From the NCBI GenBank assembly GCA_021845805.1, contig JAJZVD010000005.1, positions 40,510 through 104,509 on the forward strand: a stretch of DNA of 64,000 bases, in the 5' to 3' direction. Under the pieces are notes generated by a model. The model searched no databases, had not been told where the DNA came from, and saw only the letters and a program-made list of their open reading frames with translations. This DNA is from Pseudomonadota bacterium (lineage in GTDB: Bacteria > Pseudomonadota > Alphaproteobacteria > Rhodobacterales > Rhodobacteraceae). Positions 27,841 through 36,439 of this stretch are shown here, one piece after another. Numbering within the stretch: the first letter of the stretch is position 1; each line of letters opens with the position of its first letter. The translations under genes and the position numbers were made by a program.

Positions 27841-28528
27841 AGTGACCCTGGATCGGGGGCGCATAGGGGGGCGCGGTCCGCGGCTTGCGGCAGGCATAAA
27901 GCAGCATGTGCGGCCCCTGCATGAAGCGTTCGCCCCCGCGCGGCTGGCCGGTAGGGTCGGGGATCGGGGTGACCAGCCGCGGCTGGTGGCGGGGCACCAC
28001 CGACACTTCCAGCATCTCGCAGCCGCGGGCGTGGTGCCAGTAGCGCCAGGGCACGTCCGGCCCTGTCTGGAAGAAGCCATGCCCGAACCAGCCGTCGCAG
28101 GACACGAAGGACAGCATCAGCCCCCCGGGTTTCAGCAGGGCGTAGCAGTTGTCGATGGCCTGGCCGATGTAGAAGATGTGTTCGGTCGTGCCGCCGTCGA
28201 TCACCAGATCGAACTGTTCGCGCAGACCCTCGGGCACCGGGTGGTTCAGGTCGTGGATGTGCCGGGCGCCTTCCTTGTCGGTGAAGTCCATCGCCTCGAT
28301 CGGCGGATAGCCCAGAGCGGCAAAGAAGGACTCGGTAAACCCGTCCGCCTGCGTCACCTGCGGGGCGGTCAGGTCGAACCCGTGCATCTGCACCGCCGCA
28401 AGAAAGCGGTCGAGCTTGCGCCCCGGCATGCGCAGCTTCTGACGGCCCAGGACGATGCCGCGCTGCGCGCCGTTCAGGTTGGCGGCGTGGCGTGCGAGGA
28501 ACATGGCAGGGATCAGGCTGATGCCCAT
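27833..28528 (-). CDS. Probable SAM-dependent methyltransferase
   Basis: A 231-residue protein with a class I methyltransferase core. The segment EQFDLVIDGGTTEHIFYIGQ (about residues 104-123) and ALLKPGGLMLSFVSCDGWFG match motif IV and the post-motif region of small-molecule and glycan methyltransferases. The N-terminus lacks a clear GxGxG loop, so activity is less certain than for the FkbM neighbour. It starts 1 base after the glycosyltransferase stop and overlaps the FkbM gene. Confidence 0.7.
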   Translation of the reverse strand: MGISLIPAMFLARHAANLNGAQRGIVLGRQKLRMPGRKLDRFLAAVQMHGFDLTAPQVTQADGFTESFFAALGYPPIEAMDFTDKEGARHIHDLNHPVPEGLREQFDLVIDGGTTEHIFYIGQAIDNCYALLKPGGLMLSFVSCDGWFGHGFFQTGPDVPWRYWHHARGCEMLEVSVVPRHQPRLVTPIPDPTGQPRGGERFMQGPHMLLYACRKPRTAPPYAPPIQGHYV

Positions 28529-28529
28529 C

Positions 28530-29450
28530 CTAACCCTCCGTCGCGGCGGGGCGCGGATCGGCCAGGGTGGCATCGGTGGCCAGTTCCGGCGTCAGGCGGC
28601 GGACGTAGCGGGCACCGGTGCGGGCGGCCAGCATCTGCTGCCCGGTCTTGTTCAGCCCCAGCTCGCGCAGCACCCATTCGTTGCGGTAATGCACGGTGAA
28701 GATCTCGCGGTCGTCGGGCAGGGCCTGCCCGCGCATCCGCCCGCCCAGGATGTAATGCTGTTCCTCGGGCAGTTGGTTCCAGGCCAGCCCGGCGCGGCGG
28801 ATGGCCAGCGGCAGGGTCATCTGGTCCAGGTAGGGGCGGCGGTTTTCCAGCGTCTCGACCCGGTCGAGGATGCGGGCGGTGTCGTACCAGACATCGGGAA
28901 AGCGGCCCTGCGGCCCGCCCGCCTCGGGAAAGACCACCAGCCCCGCGCTGAAATAGGGCACCACCTCGGGCCCGGTCTGTCGCATCATCCGCACCCGTTC
29001 CGGCGGCACCGGCAGGCCGAAGGCCGCGTAAATCGTCTGCCACACATCTTGCCCCGCCCAGCGCATCGAGGCCGCGACCGAGCACGACACATGCCCCGCC
29101 CGGCACAGGTTTTCCGGGCTGTTGGGGCGCAGGAACATGACATCGGAATCGACGAAGGCGGAAAACACGCTGTCGCGGGGCTGGCGGATGGCGATGATCT
29201 TGTTGCCGTGGGGGTAGGGGGTATCCCACATCCCTTGCGTCTTCATCGGCCGCACCTCGGCGCCCATCATCGCATGGGCCTTCAGAACGGCGGGGTGCAG
29301 TTCGCCCATCCGGTGTTCGGGGCAATAGCCCACGGCCTGAACCTCGGGCCCGAAACAGGCCCGGATCGAGGCGAGCAGCGTGCAGGCCATCACCTGGTAA
29401 TCGGGCGGCTCGACGATATAGGCGAAGGTCAGGAACGGCTTCGATCCCAT
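28530..29450 (-). CDS. Glycosyltransferase-like protein with DSD motif
   Basis: A 306-residue protein starting MGSKPFLTFAYIV. It has a nucleotide-sugar-type alpha/beta N-terminus, the metal-binding-like FVDSDVMFLRP (about residues 112-122), and a later part with YFSAGLVVFPEAGG and PYLDQMTLPLAIRRAG, which resembles glycosyltransferases that read nucleotide-sugar donors (GT-A fold). No signal peptide or membrane segment is visible. It is 7 bases after the related upstream gene. The donor and acceptor cannot be named. Confidence 0.65.
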   Translation of the reverse strand: MGSKPFLTFAYIVEPPDYQVMACTLLASIRACFGPEVQAVGYCPEHRMGELHPAVLKAHAMMGAEVRPMKTQGMWDTPYPHGNKIIAIRQPRDSVFSAFVDSDVMFLRPNSPENLCRAGHVSCSVAASMRWAGQDVWQTIYAAFGLPVPPERVRMMRQTGPEVVPYFSAGLVVFPEAGGPQGRFPDVWYDTARILDRVETLENRRPYLDQMTLPLAIRRAGLAWNQLPEEQHYILGGRMRGQALPDDREIFTVHYRNEWVLRELGLNKTGQQMLAARTGARYVRRLTPELATDATLADPRPAATEG

Positions 29451-29457
29451 CGCGCCG

Positions 29458-30273
29458 TCAGTCCTCGAGCGCCGCCGCGGGATTGACGCCGATCTCCTTG
29501 CACATCCGCCAGGCGTAGGAGTTTTCCAGCGGCGGGTTGCGGCGCCACCAGGGCTTCGTGCCGTTGGTGTAAAGGTGAACCGACAGGGTGTTGTCGGTAA
29601 AGTGCCCCTCGACCCGGCCGTGGGGGTCATAGAAGATGTCGTTCAGCTGGAACGGCACGGGATAAAGGTAATCCGGCGTCAGCGCCTTGTCGTAATCGCC
29701 GGTCTGCTGGGCGAACCAGGTGAAGGCCTGCGGGCCGAAGGCGGTACGCTCGGCATTGTAGATGCGCACCGCGTGGGGCAGGCCGGGGTCCTGCTTTTCC
29801 AGCTTCTTGCGCTGCTGCTTGTTGAACCAGGCGGGGGCGTCGGGCAGGTTTTCGTAATAGTCCAACAGCCGGTGCATCAGCGCGCCTTCGCGCGGGATAT
29901 AGACCACCCCGCAGTTCAGCGCGCCGCGAAAGCCGTGGCCTGCGTAGATATTCTGCATCTCGTCCGGGAAGGGGCGGTGGCAGAAGGCGTCGCAGTCGAT
30001 CCAGACCGCATCGGTCTTGCGGATCATCTGGTAGCGGAAGACGTTCGACAGGAACGAGGCGCTGGTCTGTTCGACGATGGCCATGTCGATGTCCATGATC
30101 TCGGACGCGGGGCGCACGGTGATGCCCTCGGGCACGTTCGACACGGCCTCGGTGCAGAAGAGCGTGGTGGGATGCCCCTGCCGGACGTGGCTCAGCAGGC
30201 AAAGCTGGTTGAGATACTGAAGTTTCGGCCCGATCCAGAGGGATGCGACCGGCCTGCGCACGGGTGTCACCAT
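29458..30273 (-). CDS. Glycosyltransferase-like protein with DCD motif (GT32-like)
   Basis: A 271-residue protein (MVTPVRRPVASLWIGP). It has FLSNVFRYQMIRKTDAVWID followed by CDAFCHRPFP, the arrangement seen in GT32/Gly_transf_sug proteins, where a serine-rich turn and RY precede a D-x-D motif. A further block LNCGVVYIPREGALMHRLLDY is consistent with this fold. The start at 30273 is supported by GAGG six bases upstream. It heads the four-gene minus-strand operon, divergent from the glycosyltransferase-methyltransferase fusion. Confidence 0.65.
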   Translation of the reverse strand: MVTPVRRPVASLWIGPKLQYLNQLCLLSHVRQGHPTTLFCTEAVSNVPEGITVRPASEIMDIDMAIVEQTSASFLSNVFRYQMIRKTDAVWIDCDAFCHRPFPDEMQNIYAGHGFRGALNCGVVYIPREGALMHRLLDYYENLPDAPAWFNKQQRKKLEKQDPGLPHAVRIYNAERTAFGPQAFTWFAQQTGDYDKALTPDYLYPVPFQLNDIFYDPHGRVEGHFTDNTLSVHLYTNGTKPWWRRNPPLENSYAWRMCKEIGVNPAAALED

Positions 30274-30428
30274 CACTGCCTCACATTTCCCGCAGCCTGA
30301 CATCGCGGGAAATATTTTTGTGTTTATCCGCTTGATGTCTTATCACTCTTTCGCAATCCCGCAAAGCGCGGCGGCAGCCCGCGCGGGGGCTTTCGTCAGC
30401 GGTTGCATCGGGTTGGGGCGGTCGGAAC

Positions 30429-32219
30429 ATGGGGCAGGGGACCACGGTGGAAAACCTGACCGGGCTGTCCCGGCGTGTCAGCCCGCACGGCCGGATCATG
30501 GCCCTGTCGATGATGAAGGACGAGGGGCCCTACGTCCTCGAATGGGTCGCGCATCACCTGGCGGTCGGCTTCACCGATCTGCTGGTCTACACCAACGACT
30601 GTTCCGACGGCACCGACGAGATGCTGAAGCGGCTGGAGGCGCTGGGGCTTGCCTGGCACCGCGAGAACCGCATCCCCGAAGGCCTGCGCCCGCAGCCCTC
30701 GGCGCTGAACCACGGGCAGGCGGAACCGCTGGTGGCCGAGAGCGACTGGCTGATCGTGTTCGACGCCGACGAGTTCCTGTCGATCCGCTACGGCGACGGC
30801 ACACTGGATGACCTGATCGGCGCGGTGAAGGCGCAGGGGGCCAACGGCATCGTCATCACCTGGCGCATCTTCGGCTCGGGCGGGGTGCATCACTGGTCGC
30901 GCGATCCGGTGACCGAACAGTACCTGATGGCCGCGCCGCCGATGTGGAACAAGGGCTGGGGGGTCAAGACCCTGTTCCAGTTCGATCCAGACCACTGGAA
31001 GCTTGGCATCCACCGGCCCAAGATCAGGAACCGCTGGCTGGATACCGACTGGCCCGACACGGTGAAATGGCTGAACGGATCGGGCCGCCCGATGGAGGAT
31101 TACTTCCGCTTCCGCGGCTGGCGGTCGATCGTGCGCACGGTCGGTTATGACTGGGTGCAGATGAACCATTATGCAGTGAAGTCGATCGACAGCTACGCGA
31201 TCCGCAAGTTCCGCGGCAACGTGAACTTCAAGAAGGACAAGTACAACACCGACTACTGGGCCCTGCAGGACCGCAACGAGGTGCGCGACGACACGATGCT
31301 GCGCTACCACGCCGAGCGGACGCGGATCTTCGACGCCCTCTTGCGCGACCCGGTGCTGAACCGGCTGCACGTCGCCGCGCTGGAACGGGCCGAGGCGCGG
31401 CTGGCGGCCTTCAAGGGAAGCGCGGAGTATGACGGCTTCGTGGCCGGGCTGAAGGCGGCCAGCGCGATCCCCATCACGCAGGTCGAGGCCAAGCCCCCGC
31501 AAGCCCGCGACAAGGACAAGATCGCCGCGCTGATGTCCGAGGTGGAAAAGCGCGCCTCGGGCAAGCGGAAGGAGGAACTGGCCAAGCCGGGCCCCGAACG
31601 TATGCTGGCCCCGGCCGAGATCTATGTGCGCGAGACGGTCGACACCACCGCCGAGCCGCCGACCGAATGGTTCCCCAACCGCACGATCGAGCTGCCGGGC
31701 GATCCGCGGCTGTTCACGCCGCAGGGGCTTTTGCTGCTGCGCGACGGCAAGTTCGACCGCAATCTGGTGCGCAACCTGCCCCGGTTCCTGCCCCAGGGCG
31801 CTGCGGTACTGGAACTGGGGGCGGGCTGCGGGTTCCTGGCGGCCTGCCTCAGCCGCATCCGCCCCGACCTGCGCCTGACCGTGCAGGAGGCCGAGCCGAA
31901 CCGCGCCCGCGTCCTGGGCCGGATCTGGGCGCGCAACCGGATCGCGCTGCGGCTGGCGGCCGAGGGCGCCGCGGGGCTGCTGGCCCGGCGCTGCGACACG
32001 CTGGTGATCGGCGATCCGTCGGTGAATGCCGACATGGTGGAAGAGGCGATCGAAGAGACCGGCGCCGCCCCGCGCCAGATCGTGCTGACCGGGCGGCGGC
32101 TGGCGAGCGCCTTCCCCGACCTGTCCGAGTGGCAGGCGCTGGCCGTCCGCTGGGGCCTGAGCGAGCGCCTGCCCTTCGATGCGACAGCGGCCTGGGGGAT
32201 GCGCAGGCCGCCGGACTGA
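30429..32219 (+). CDS. Glycosyltransferase family 2 fused to a methyltransferase-like domain
   Basis: A 596-residue two-domain protein. Residues about 20-330 are a family-2-like glycosyltransferase of the PF13704 type: SMMKDEGPYVLEWVAHHLAV, VYTNDCSDGTDEMLKRLEAL and the metal site FDADEFLSI. A charged linker (about 340-400) leads to a class I SAM fold with VLELGAGCGFLAACLSRIRP near residue 460 and an acidic VQEAEPNRARVLGR strand. The methyltransferase core is short and its substrate part looks reduced. It could add and then methylate a sugar on the same acceptor (inference). The stop is directly adjacent to the convergent ahcY stop with no spacer. Confidence 0.8.
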   Translation: MGQGTTVENLTGLSRRVSPHGRIMALSMMKDEGPYVLEWVAHHLAVGFTDLLVYTNDCSDGTDEMLKRLEALGLAWHRENRIPEGLRPQPSALNHGQAEPLVAESDWLIVFDADEFLSIRYGDGTLDDLIGAVKAQGANGIVITWRIFGSGGVHHWSRDPVTEQYLMAAPPMWNKGWGVKTLFQFDPDHWKLGIHRPKIRNRWLDTDWPDTVKWLNGSGRPMEDYFRFRGWRSIVRTVGYDWVQMNHYAVKSIDSYAIRKFRGNVNFKKDKYNTDYWALQDRNEVRDDTMLRYHAERTRIFDALLRDPVLNRLHVAALERAEARLAAFKGSAEYDGFVAGLKAASAIPITQVEAKPPQARDKDKIAALMSEVEKRASGKRKEELAKPGPERMLAPAEIYVRETVDTTAEPPTEWFPNRTIELPGDPRLFTPQGLLLLRDGKFDRNLVRNLPRFLPQGAAVLELGAGCGFLAACLSRIRPDLRLTVQEAEPNRARVLGRIWARNRIALRLAAEGAAGLLARRCDTLVIGDPSVNADMVEEAIEETGAAPRQIVLTGRRLASAFPDLSEWQALAVRWGLSERLPFDATAAWGMRRPPD

Positions 32220-33614
32220 TCAGTAGCGGTAGTGATCGGGCTTGAACGGGCCTTCGGCGGGCACGCCGATATAGGCGGCCTGTTCGGGCTGCAACTGGGT
32301 CAGCTTCACCCCGATCCGCTTCAGGTGCAGGCGGGCCACCTTTTCATCCAGATGCTTGGGCAGGATGTAGACGCCGGGGGCATAGTCCTTGCCGCGGGTC
32401 CACAGCTCGATCTGCGCCAGCACCTGGTTCGAGAAGCTGGCCGACATCACGAAGCTGGGGTGGCCGGTGGCGTTGCCAAGGTTCAGCAGGCGGCCTTCGG
32501 ACAGAAGGATGATCCGGTTGCCCGAGGGCATCTGGATCATGTCCACCTGGTCCTTGATGTTTGTCCACTTGTGGTTGCGCAGGGCCGCGACCTGGATCTC
32601 ATTGTCGAAGTGGCCGATGTTGCCGACGATCGCCATGTCCTTCATCTGGCGCATGTGTTCGATGCGGATCACGTCGCGGTTGCCGGTCGTGGTGATGAAG
32701 ATGTCGGCGGTCTCCACCTCGTCTTCCAGCAGCGTCACCTCATAGCCGTCCATCGCGGCCTGAAGCGCGCAGATCGGGTCGACCTCGGTCACCTTCACCC
32801 GCGCACCCGCGCCGCGCAAGGACGCGGCAGAGCCCTTGCCCACGTCACCGTACCCGCAGACCACCGCGACCTTGCCCGCCATCATCGTGTCGGTCGCGCG
32901 GCGGATGCCGTCCACCAGCGATTCCTTGCAGCCGTACTTGTTGTCGAACTTCGACTTGGTCACGCTGTCGTTCACGTTGATCGCCGGGAAGGGCAGCAGA
33001 CCCTTCTTGTGCAGCTCGTAAAGCCGGTGCACGCCGGTGGTGGTTTCTTCCGACACGCCCTTGATCGCGGCGCGCTGGGCGGTGAACCAGCCGGGGGTTT
33101 CCGCCATGCGCTTCCTGATCTGGTTGAACAGGCAGACCTCTTCCTCGCTGGTCGGCACCGCGATCAGGTCGGTCTCGCCCGCCTCGACCCGCGCGCCCAG
33201 AAGGACGTAAAGCGTGGCATCCCCGCCATCGTCGAGGATCATGTTGCAGGTGCCCTCGGCGAACCGGAAGATCTTGTCGGTGTAGGCCCAGTACTGCTCC
33301 AGCGTCTCGCCCTTGATGGCAAAGACCGGGGTGCCGCCCTTGGCGATGGCGGCGGCGGCGTGGTCCTGGGTCGAGAAGATGTTGCACGAGGCCCAGCGCA
33401 CATCCGCGCCCAGCGCCTTCAGCGTCTCGATCAGCACGGCGGTCTGGATCGTCATGTGCAGGCTGCCCGCGATGCGCGCGCCCTTCAGCGGCTTCGAGGC
33501 GCCGAACTCTTCGCGCAGGGCCATCAGGCCCGGCATCTCGGTCTCGGCGATGTCCAATTCCTTGCGGCCGAAGTCGGCGAGGCCGATGTCCTTGACGATG
33601 TAATCCTCCGGCAT
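32220..33614 (-). CDS. ahcY: S-adenosyl-L-homocysteine hydrolase
   Basis: Splits S-adenosylhomocysteine to adenosine and homocysteine, relieving product inhibition of methyltransferases. The 464 residues include [35 protein letters not shown] and the NAD-binding [18 protein letters not shown], with the C-terminal KPDHYRY end. The ATG at 33614 has AAGGAG eight bases upstream. In Rhodobacter capsulatus this gene (orf5) lies next to hvrB, hvrA and regA, and HvrB activates it; the same neighbourhood is present here about 1 kb away. Confidence 0.97.
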   Translation of the reverse strand: MPEDYIVKDIGLADFGRKELDIAETEMPGLMALREEFGASKPLKGARIAGSLHMTIQTAVLIETLKALGADVRWASCNIFSTQDHAAAAIAKGGTPVFAIKGETLEQYWAYTDKIFRFAEGTCNMILDDGGDATLYVLLGARVEAGETDLIAVPTSEEEVCLFNQIRKRMAETPGWFTAQRAAIKGVSEETTTGVHRLYELHKKGLLPFPAINVNDSVTKSKFDNKYGCKESLVDGIRRATDTMMAGKVAVVCGYGDVGKGSAASLRGAGARVKVTEVDPICALQAAMDGYEVTLLEDEVETADIFITTTGNRDVIRIEHMRQMKDMAIVGNIGHFDNEIQVAALRNHKWTNIKDQVDMIQMPSGNRIILLSEGRLLNLGNATGHPSFVMSASFSNQVLAQIELWTRGKDYAPGVYILPKHLDEKVARLHLKRIGVKLTQLQPEQAAYIGVPAEGPFKPDHYRY

Positions 33615-33649
33615 TCCGCCGCACTCCTTCATATCCATATTTTTGCGCT

Positions 33650-33678
33650 GAAATAGCACTCGGAACCCCTCTCGACAA
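33650..33678 (-). promoter_or_regulatory. Weak candidate promoter for ahcY
   Basis: Minus strand TTGTCG (33678-33673) and TATTTC (33655-33650) with a 17-base spacer, about 40 bases before the ahcY ATG. Four and three matches to consensus respectively; the spacing is the main support. I could not recognise an SAH riboswitch in this leader. Confidence 0.3.
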
Positions 33679-33725
33679 TGGCGGGGGGGGATCGCTAGGG
33701 TCACCGCCCGGACGGGGAGGGGTGA

Positions 33726-34316
33726 ATGAAACAGCCGCGCGCGTGGCAACGGATGCTTTCGGGGCGCAGGCTGGATCTGCTTGACCCGACGCCGCTTGAC
33801 ATCGAGATCGAGGACATTGCCCACGGGCTGGCCTTTGTCGCGCGCTGGAACGGGCAGACGGCGGGGGATTTTCCCTATTCGGTGGCCGAGCATTCCCTGC
33901 TGGTGGAAGAGATCTTCACCCGCCAGAACCCTGGCATCGCCGCGCGCTGGCGGCTGGCGGCGCTGTTGCATGACGCGCCGGAATATGTGCTGGGCGACAT
34001 GATCAGCCCGGTGAAGGCGGCGATCGGCAGCGGCTATGGCGAGCTTGACGCGCGGCTGACGGCGGCGGTCCATCTGCGCTTCGGGCTGCCTGCGGTGCTG
34101 CCGGGCGAGATCAAGCGCGCCATCAAGGCGGCGGACAAGGTCTCGGCCTGGATGGAGGCGGTGGAGATCGCGGGCTTCACCCGCACCGAGGCCGACCGCT
34201 TTTTCGGACGGCAGGACAAGGCGCTGGTGGCAAGCCTCGCGATCCGGCTCCGGCCGCCGGTCGAGGTGCGGGCGGACTACACCGCCCGCCACCGGATGCT
34301 GCTGGACGCAGCCTAG
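33726..34316 (+). CDS. HD-domain phosphohydrolase (YfbR-like)
   Basis: A 196-residue HD-superfamily metal hydrolase. The metal ligands are in [10 protein letters not shown] (His of H...HD...D) and [16 protein letters not shown], with a final Asp in [12 protein letters not shown]. YfbR-type enzymes dephosphorylate deoxynucleoside 5'-monophosphates; this may be the activity, but many HD proteins have other nucleotide substrates. A GGAGGGG ribosome site precedes the ATG. It is divergent from ahcY. Confidence 0.85.
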   Translation: MKQPRAWQRMLSGRRLDLLDPTPLDIEIEDIAHGLAFVARWNGQTAGDFPYSVAEHSLLVEEIFTRQNPGIAARWRLAALLHDAPEYVLGDMISPVKAAIGSGYGELDARLTAAVHLRFGLPAVLPGEIKRAIKAADKVSAWMEAVEIAGFTRTEADRFFGRQDKALVASLAIRLRPPVEVRADYTARHRMLLDAA

Positions 34317-34317
34317 A

Positions 34318-34416
34318 TCAGTCCCGCGCGGTCAGACGCGGCAGGGCGGCTGCCCTGGCGACGGGCGCGTTGAAACGCACGGCCAGGAGCAGCGCATCTG
34401 CGAGGATGCGTAACAT
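34318..34416 (-). CDS. Small protein of 32 residues, divergent from the LysR gene
   Basis: A short frame reading [16 protein letters not shown], then a basic Ala-rich part ending LTARD and TGA. It is preceded by a strong ribosome site GGAGG with a 5-base spacer, better than that of several long genes here. The N-terminal half is amphipathic to hydrophobic, so a membrane-associated peptide is possible. It lies between the HD gene stop (2 bases away, convergent) and the LysR gene (divergent, 97-bp gap). I know of no family for it; its target or partner is open. Confidence 0.55.
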   Translation of the reverse strand: MLRILADALLLAVRFNAPVARAAALPRLTARD

Positions 34417-34453
34417 ATCTGCCTCCATTGGGTTGGCTGTAGCCTTGCATTTA

Positions 34454-34486
34454 GGGATTCCCTGCGCTGAAGTGGAGTCAGGAATC
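34454..34486. promoter_or_regulatory. Candidate LysR-type operator between the small ORF and lysR
   Basis: The gap contains GGGATTCCC (34454-34462, a short palindrome) and a separated GGATTCC...GGAATC inverted repeat (34455-34486). Position and dyad symmetry fit autoregulation by the divergent LysR protein; the match is modest. Confidence 0.35.
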
Positions 34487-34513
34487 TTTTTTATCTGTTA
34501 GGCAGGCTTTCAG

Positions 34514-35392
34514 ATGAACGGGCCGAACTGGCATCGCTTTCCCTCGCTGACCGCGCTGCGCGCCTTCGAGGCGACGGCGCGGTTGAACGGGTTCAGCGCC
34601 GCGGCGCGGGCGCTGAACGTGACTCATGCCGCCGTGGTCCAGCAGGTGCGCGCGCTGGAAGCCGACCTGGGGCAGGAGCTGGTTTACCGCGACGGCCGCG
34701 CGGTGCGGCTGACCGCCGAGGGGCAGCGGCTGGCCCAGGCGCTGTCCGAGGGGTTCCGCACCATCGAGACGGCGCTGGACGACCTGCGCAGCCGCGATGC
34801 CGGCGCGCCTTTGCGGATCAGCCTGACGCCGGGCTTTGCGGCGCAATGGCTGGTGCCGCGGCTGCGGGCCTTCTGGGCCGAACATCCCGAGATCGCCCTG
34901 ACGCTTCATCCCGAACAGAAGCTGGCCGACCTGCGGCGCGACGGGATCGACCTGGCGATCCGCTTCGGGGCGGGGCAGTGGCCCGGGGTCGAGGCCGAAC
35001 TGCTGGCCCCGGCGCAATATGTCATCGTGGCCGCGCCCGCGCTGCTGGCGGGGCGCAGCACGCTGACCCGGCAGGAGATGTCGGCGATGCCCTGGGTGAT
35101 CGAAGAGGACTGGCCCGAGGCACAGGCCTGGCTGCGCGGCTTCGGGCTGTCACCCGACGAGATGGAAATCACCGTGATGCCGACCGAGGATCTGGCGCTG
35201 TCAGCTGCGCGGCAGGGGCTGGGCCTGCATGTCGAGGCGAAGGCGCTGGTCGAAGCCGACCTGAAGGCCGGGCTTCTGGTTGCCGTCGGCGATCTGGTCG
35301 ACGACAGTCTGGCCTATTACCTGGTGACCCGCCCCGGCCCGAAACGGCCGGAGCTGCGGTTGTTCATGCGCTGGCTGAAGGCGCGGATCTGA
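34514..35392 (+). CDS. LysR-family transcriptional regulator (GcvA/HvrB-like)
   Basis: A 292-residue LysR regulator. The N-terminal winged helix-turn-helix has SLTALRAFEATARLNGFSAA, then LNVTHAAVVQQVRALEADLG as the recognition helix; residues about 95-290 form the type 2 periplasmic-binding effector domain with LRISLTPGFAAQWLVPRL. By sequence it is of the GcvA group. In R. capsulatus a LysR protein, HvrB, is encoded between hvrA and ahcY and activates ahcY, so this may be the HvrB equivalent; the separation from ahcY by two genes leaves that open. Confidence 0.88.
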   Translation: MNGPNWHRFPSLTALRAFEATARLNGFSAAARALNVTHAAVVQQVRALEADLGQELVYRDGRAVRLTAEGQRLAQALSEGFRTIETALDDLRSRDAGAPLRISLTPGFAAQWLVPRLRAFWAEHPEIALTLHPEQKLADLRRDGIDLAIRFGAGQWPGVEAELLAPAQYVIVAAPALLAGRSTLTRQEMSAMPWVIEEDWPEAQAWLRGFGLSPDEMEITVMPTEDLALSAARQGLGLHVEAKALVEADLKAGLLVAVGDLVDDSLAYYLVTRPGPKRPELRLFMRWLKARI

Positions 35393-35397
35393 CGGGC

Positions 35398-35715
35398 TCA
35401 GATCAGAAGATCGTCGGGCGACTTTCCGGCCTTGAGTGCGGCTTCCATCCATTTCGGCTTCCGGCCACGGCCCGTCCAGGTTTCGGCGGGATTAGCCGGA
35501 TTTGCATATTTCGGCGCTGCCGAAGACCGGGTCTTGCGGCTTGCCGCGCCCGCCGTCAATTCCGAAAGGGTAAAGCCCATCCGCCGCGCCGCATCTTCAA
35601 GCTCGGCCAGAGCCTCTTTCTTCCGGCGATCCTCATAGCTGGAAATCGCACGCACCACCTGCGATTGCAGGTCTTTCAACTCTTTCAACGAAAGCGAATT
35701 CAGGTCGATATCCAC
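35398..35715 (-). CDS. hvrA: H-NS-family DNA-binding protein HvrA
   Basis: A 105-residue nucleoid-associated regulator starting with GTG (GGAGG nine bases upstream). An N-terminal coiled-coil oligomerisation part (about 5-50, LKELKDLQSQVVRAISSYED) leads through a basic linker to the H-NS DNA-binding core YANPANPAETWTGRGRKPKW. HvrA in Rhodobacter tunes photosynthesis and nitrogen-fixation genes in low light. Gene position next to regA-senC-regB is the same as in R. capsulatus. A hairpin CCGAAT...ATTCGG (35733-35755) lies just before its ribosome site. Confidence 0.93.
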   Translation of the reverse strand: MDIDLNSLSLKELKDLQSQVVRAISSYEDRRKKEALAELEDAARRMGFTLSELTAGAASRKTRSSAAPKYANPANPAETWTGRGRKPKWMEAALKAGKSPDDLLI

Positions 35716-35826
35716 TCGGGGTTTCCTCCTTGCCGAATGGATGCAAGATATTCGGAAATGGAATATAGGCGCAAGGGACGTGGCGTGGCATTGTGTCGCC
35801 GCGCGGCCTGCAATCGCCGATTTCCG

Positions 35827-36381
35827 CTACTTGGGCGAGCGTTTCGCCAGAATCCGCTGCAACGTGCGACGGTGCATGTTCAGCCGGCGCGCCGTTTCGC
35901 TGACATTGCGGTCGCACAGTTCGTAGACCCGCTGGATATGTTCCCAGCGCACCCGGTCGGCCGACATCGGGTTTTCCGGCGGGGGCGGCAAGGCCTCGTT
36001 GCGGGCCAGCAGGGCATTGGTGATGTCATTCGCATCCGCCGGCTTCGACAGATAGTCGATCGCGCCGATCTTGACCGCCGCCACCGCCGTGGCGATGGCG
36101 CCATAACCGGTCAGCACCACGACCCGGCAATCGGGCCGCTTGTCGCGCAGGGTTTCCACCACGTCGAGCCCGTTTCCGTCCTCCAGCCGCAGGTCGACCA
36201 CGGCATAGGCCGGGGGCCGGGCATTCGCGATGGCTTTTCCCGCCGCGACGCTTTCCGCGATTTCCGGCGCAAAGCCGCGCTTTTCCATCGCGCGGGCAAG
36301 ACGTTTCACGAATGCATCGTCATCGTCGACCAGAAGCAGCGACCTGTCCTCGCCCAGGTTGATCGGCTCGTCCTCGGACAT
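35827..36381 (-). CDS. regA: Response regulator RegA/PrrA
   Basis: Global redox response regulator of 184 residues, the exact length of Rhodobacter RegA. The receiver domain has the acidic pocket VDDDD (18-22), phosphoacceptor Asp63 in VVDLRLEDGNG and Lys in DYLSKPAD. The C-terminal Fis-like helix-turn-helix is nearly invariant in the family: ETARRLNMHRRTLQRILAKR. It controls photosynthesis, respiration, CO2 and N2 fixation genes in relatives. The ATG at 36381 fits the family N-terminus and has AAAAAGG nine bases upstream; an ATG three codons earlier abuts that site directly. Confidence 0.98.
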   Translation of the reverse strand: MSEDEPINLGEDRSLLLVDDDDAFVKRLARAMEKRGFAPEIAESVAAGKAIANARPPAYAVVDLRLEDGNGLDVVETLRDKRPDCRVVVLTGYGAIATAVAAVKIGAIDYLSKPADANDITNALLARNEALPPPPENPMSADRVRWEHIQRVYELCDRNVSETARRLNMHRRTLQRILAKRSPK

Positions 36382-36439
36382 GGTCACCATCCTTTTTGCG
36401 GCGCAGTCGCGATGGTTCTAATTCGAACCGGCGGTCGGG

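Noticed and set aside
33615..33725. SAH or SAM riboswitch before ahcY
   Set aside because: The leader does not show the conserved stems or core I associate with those classes; a covariance-model search would decide.
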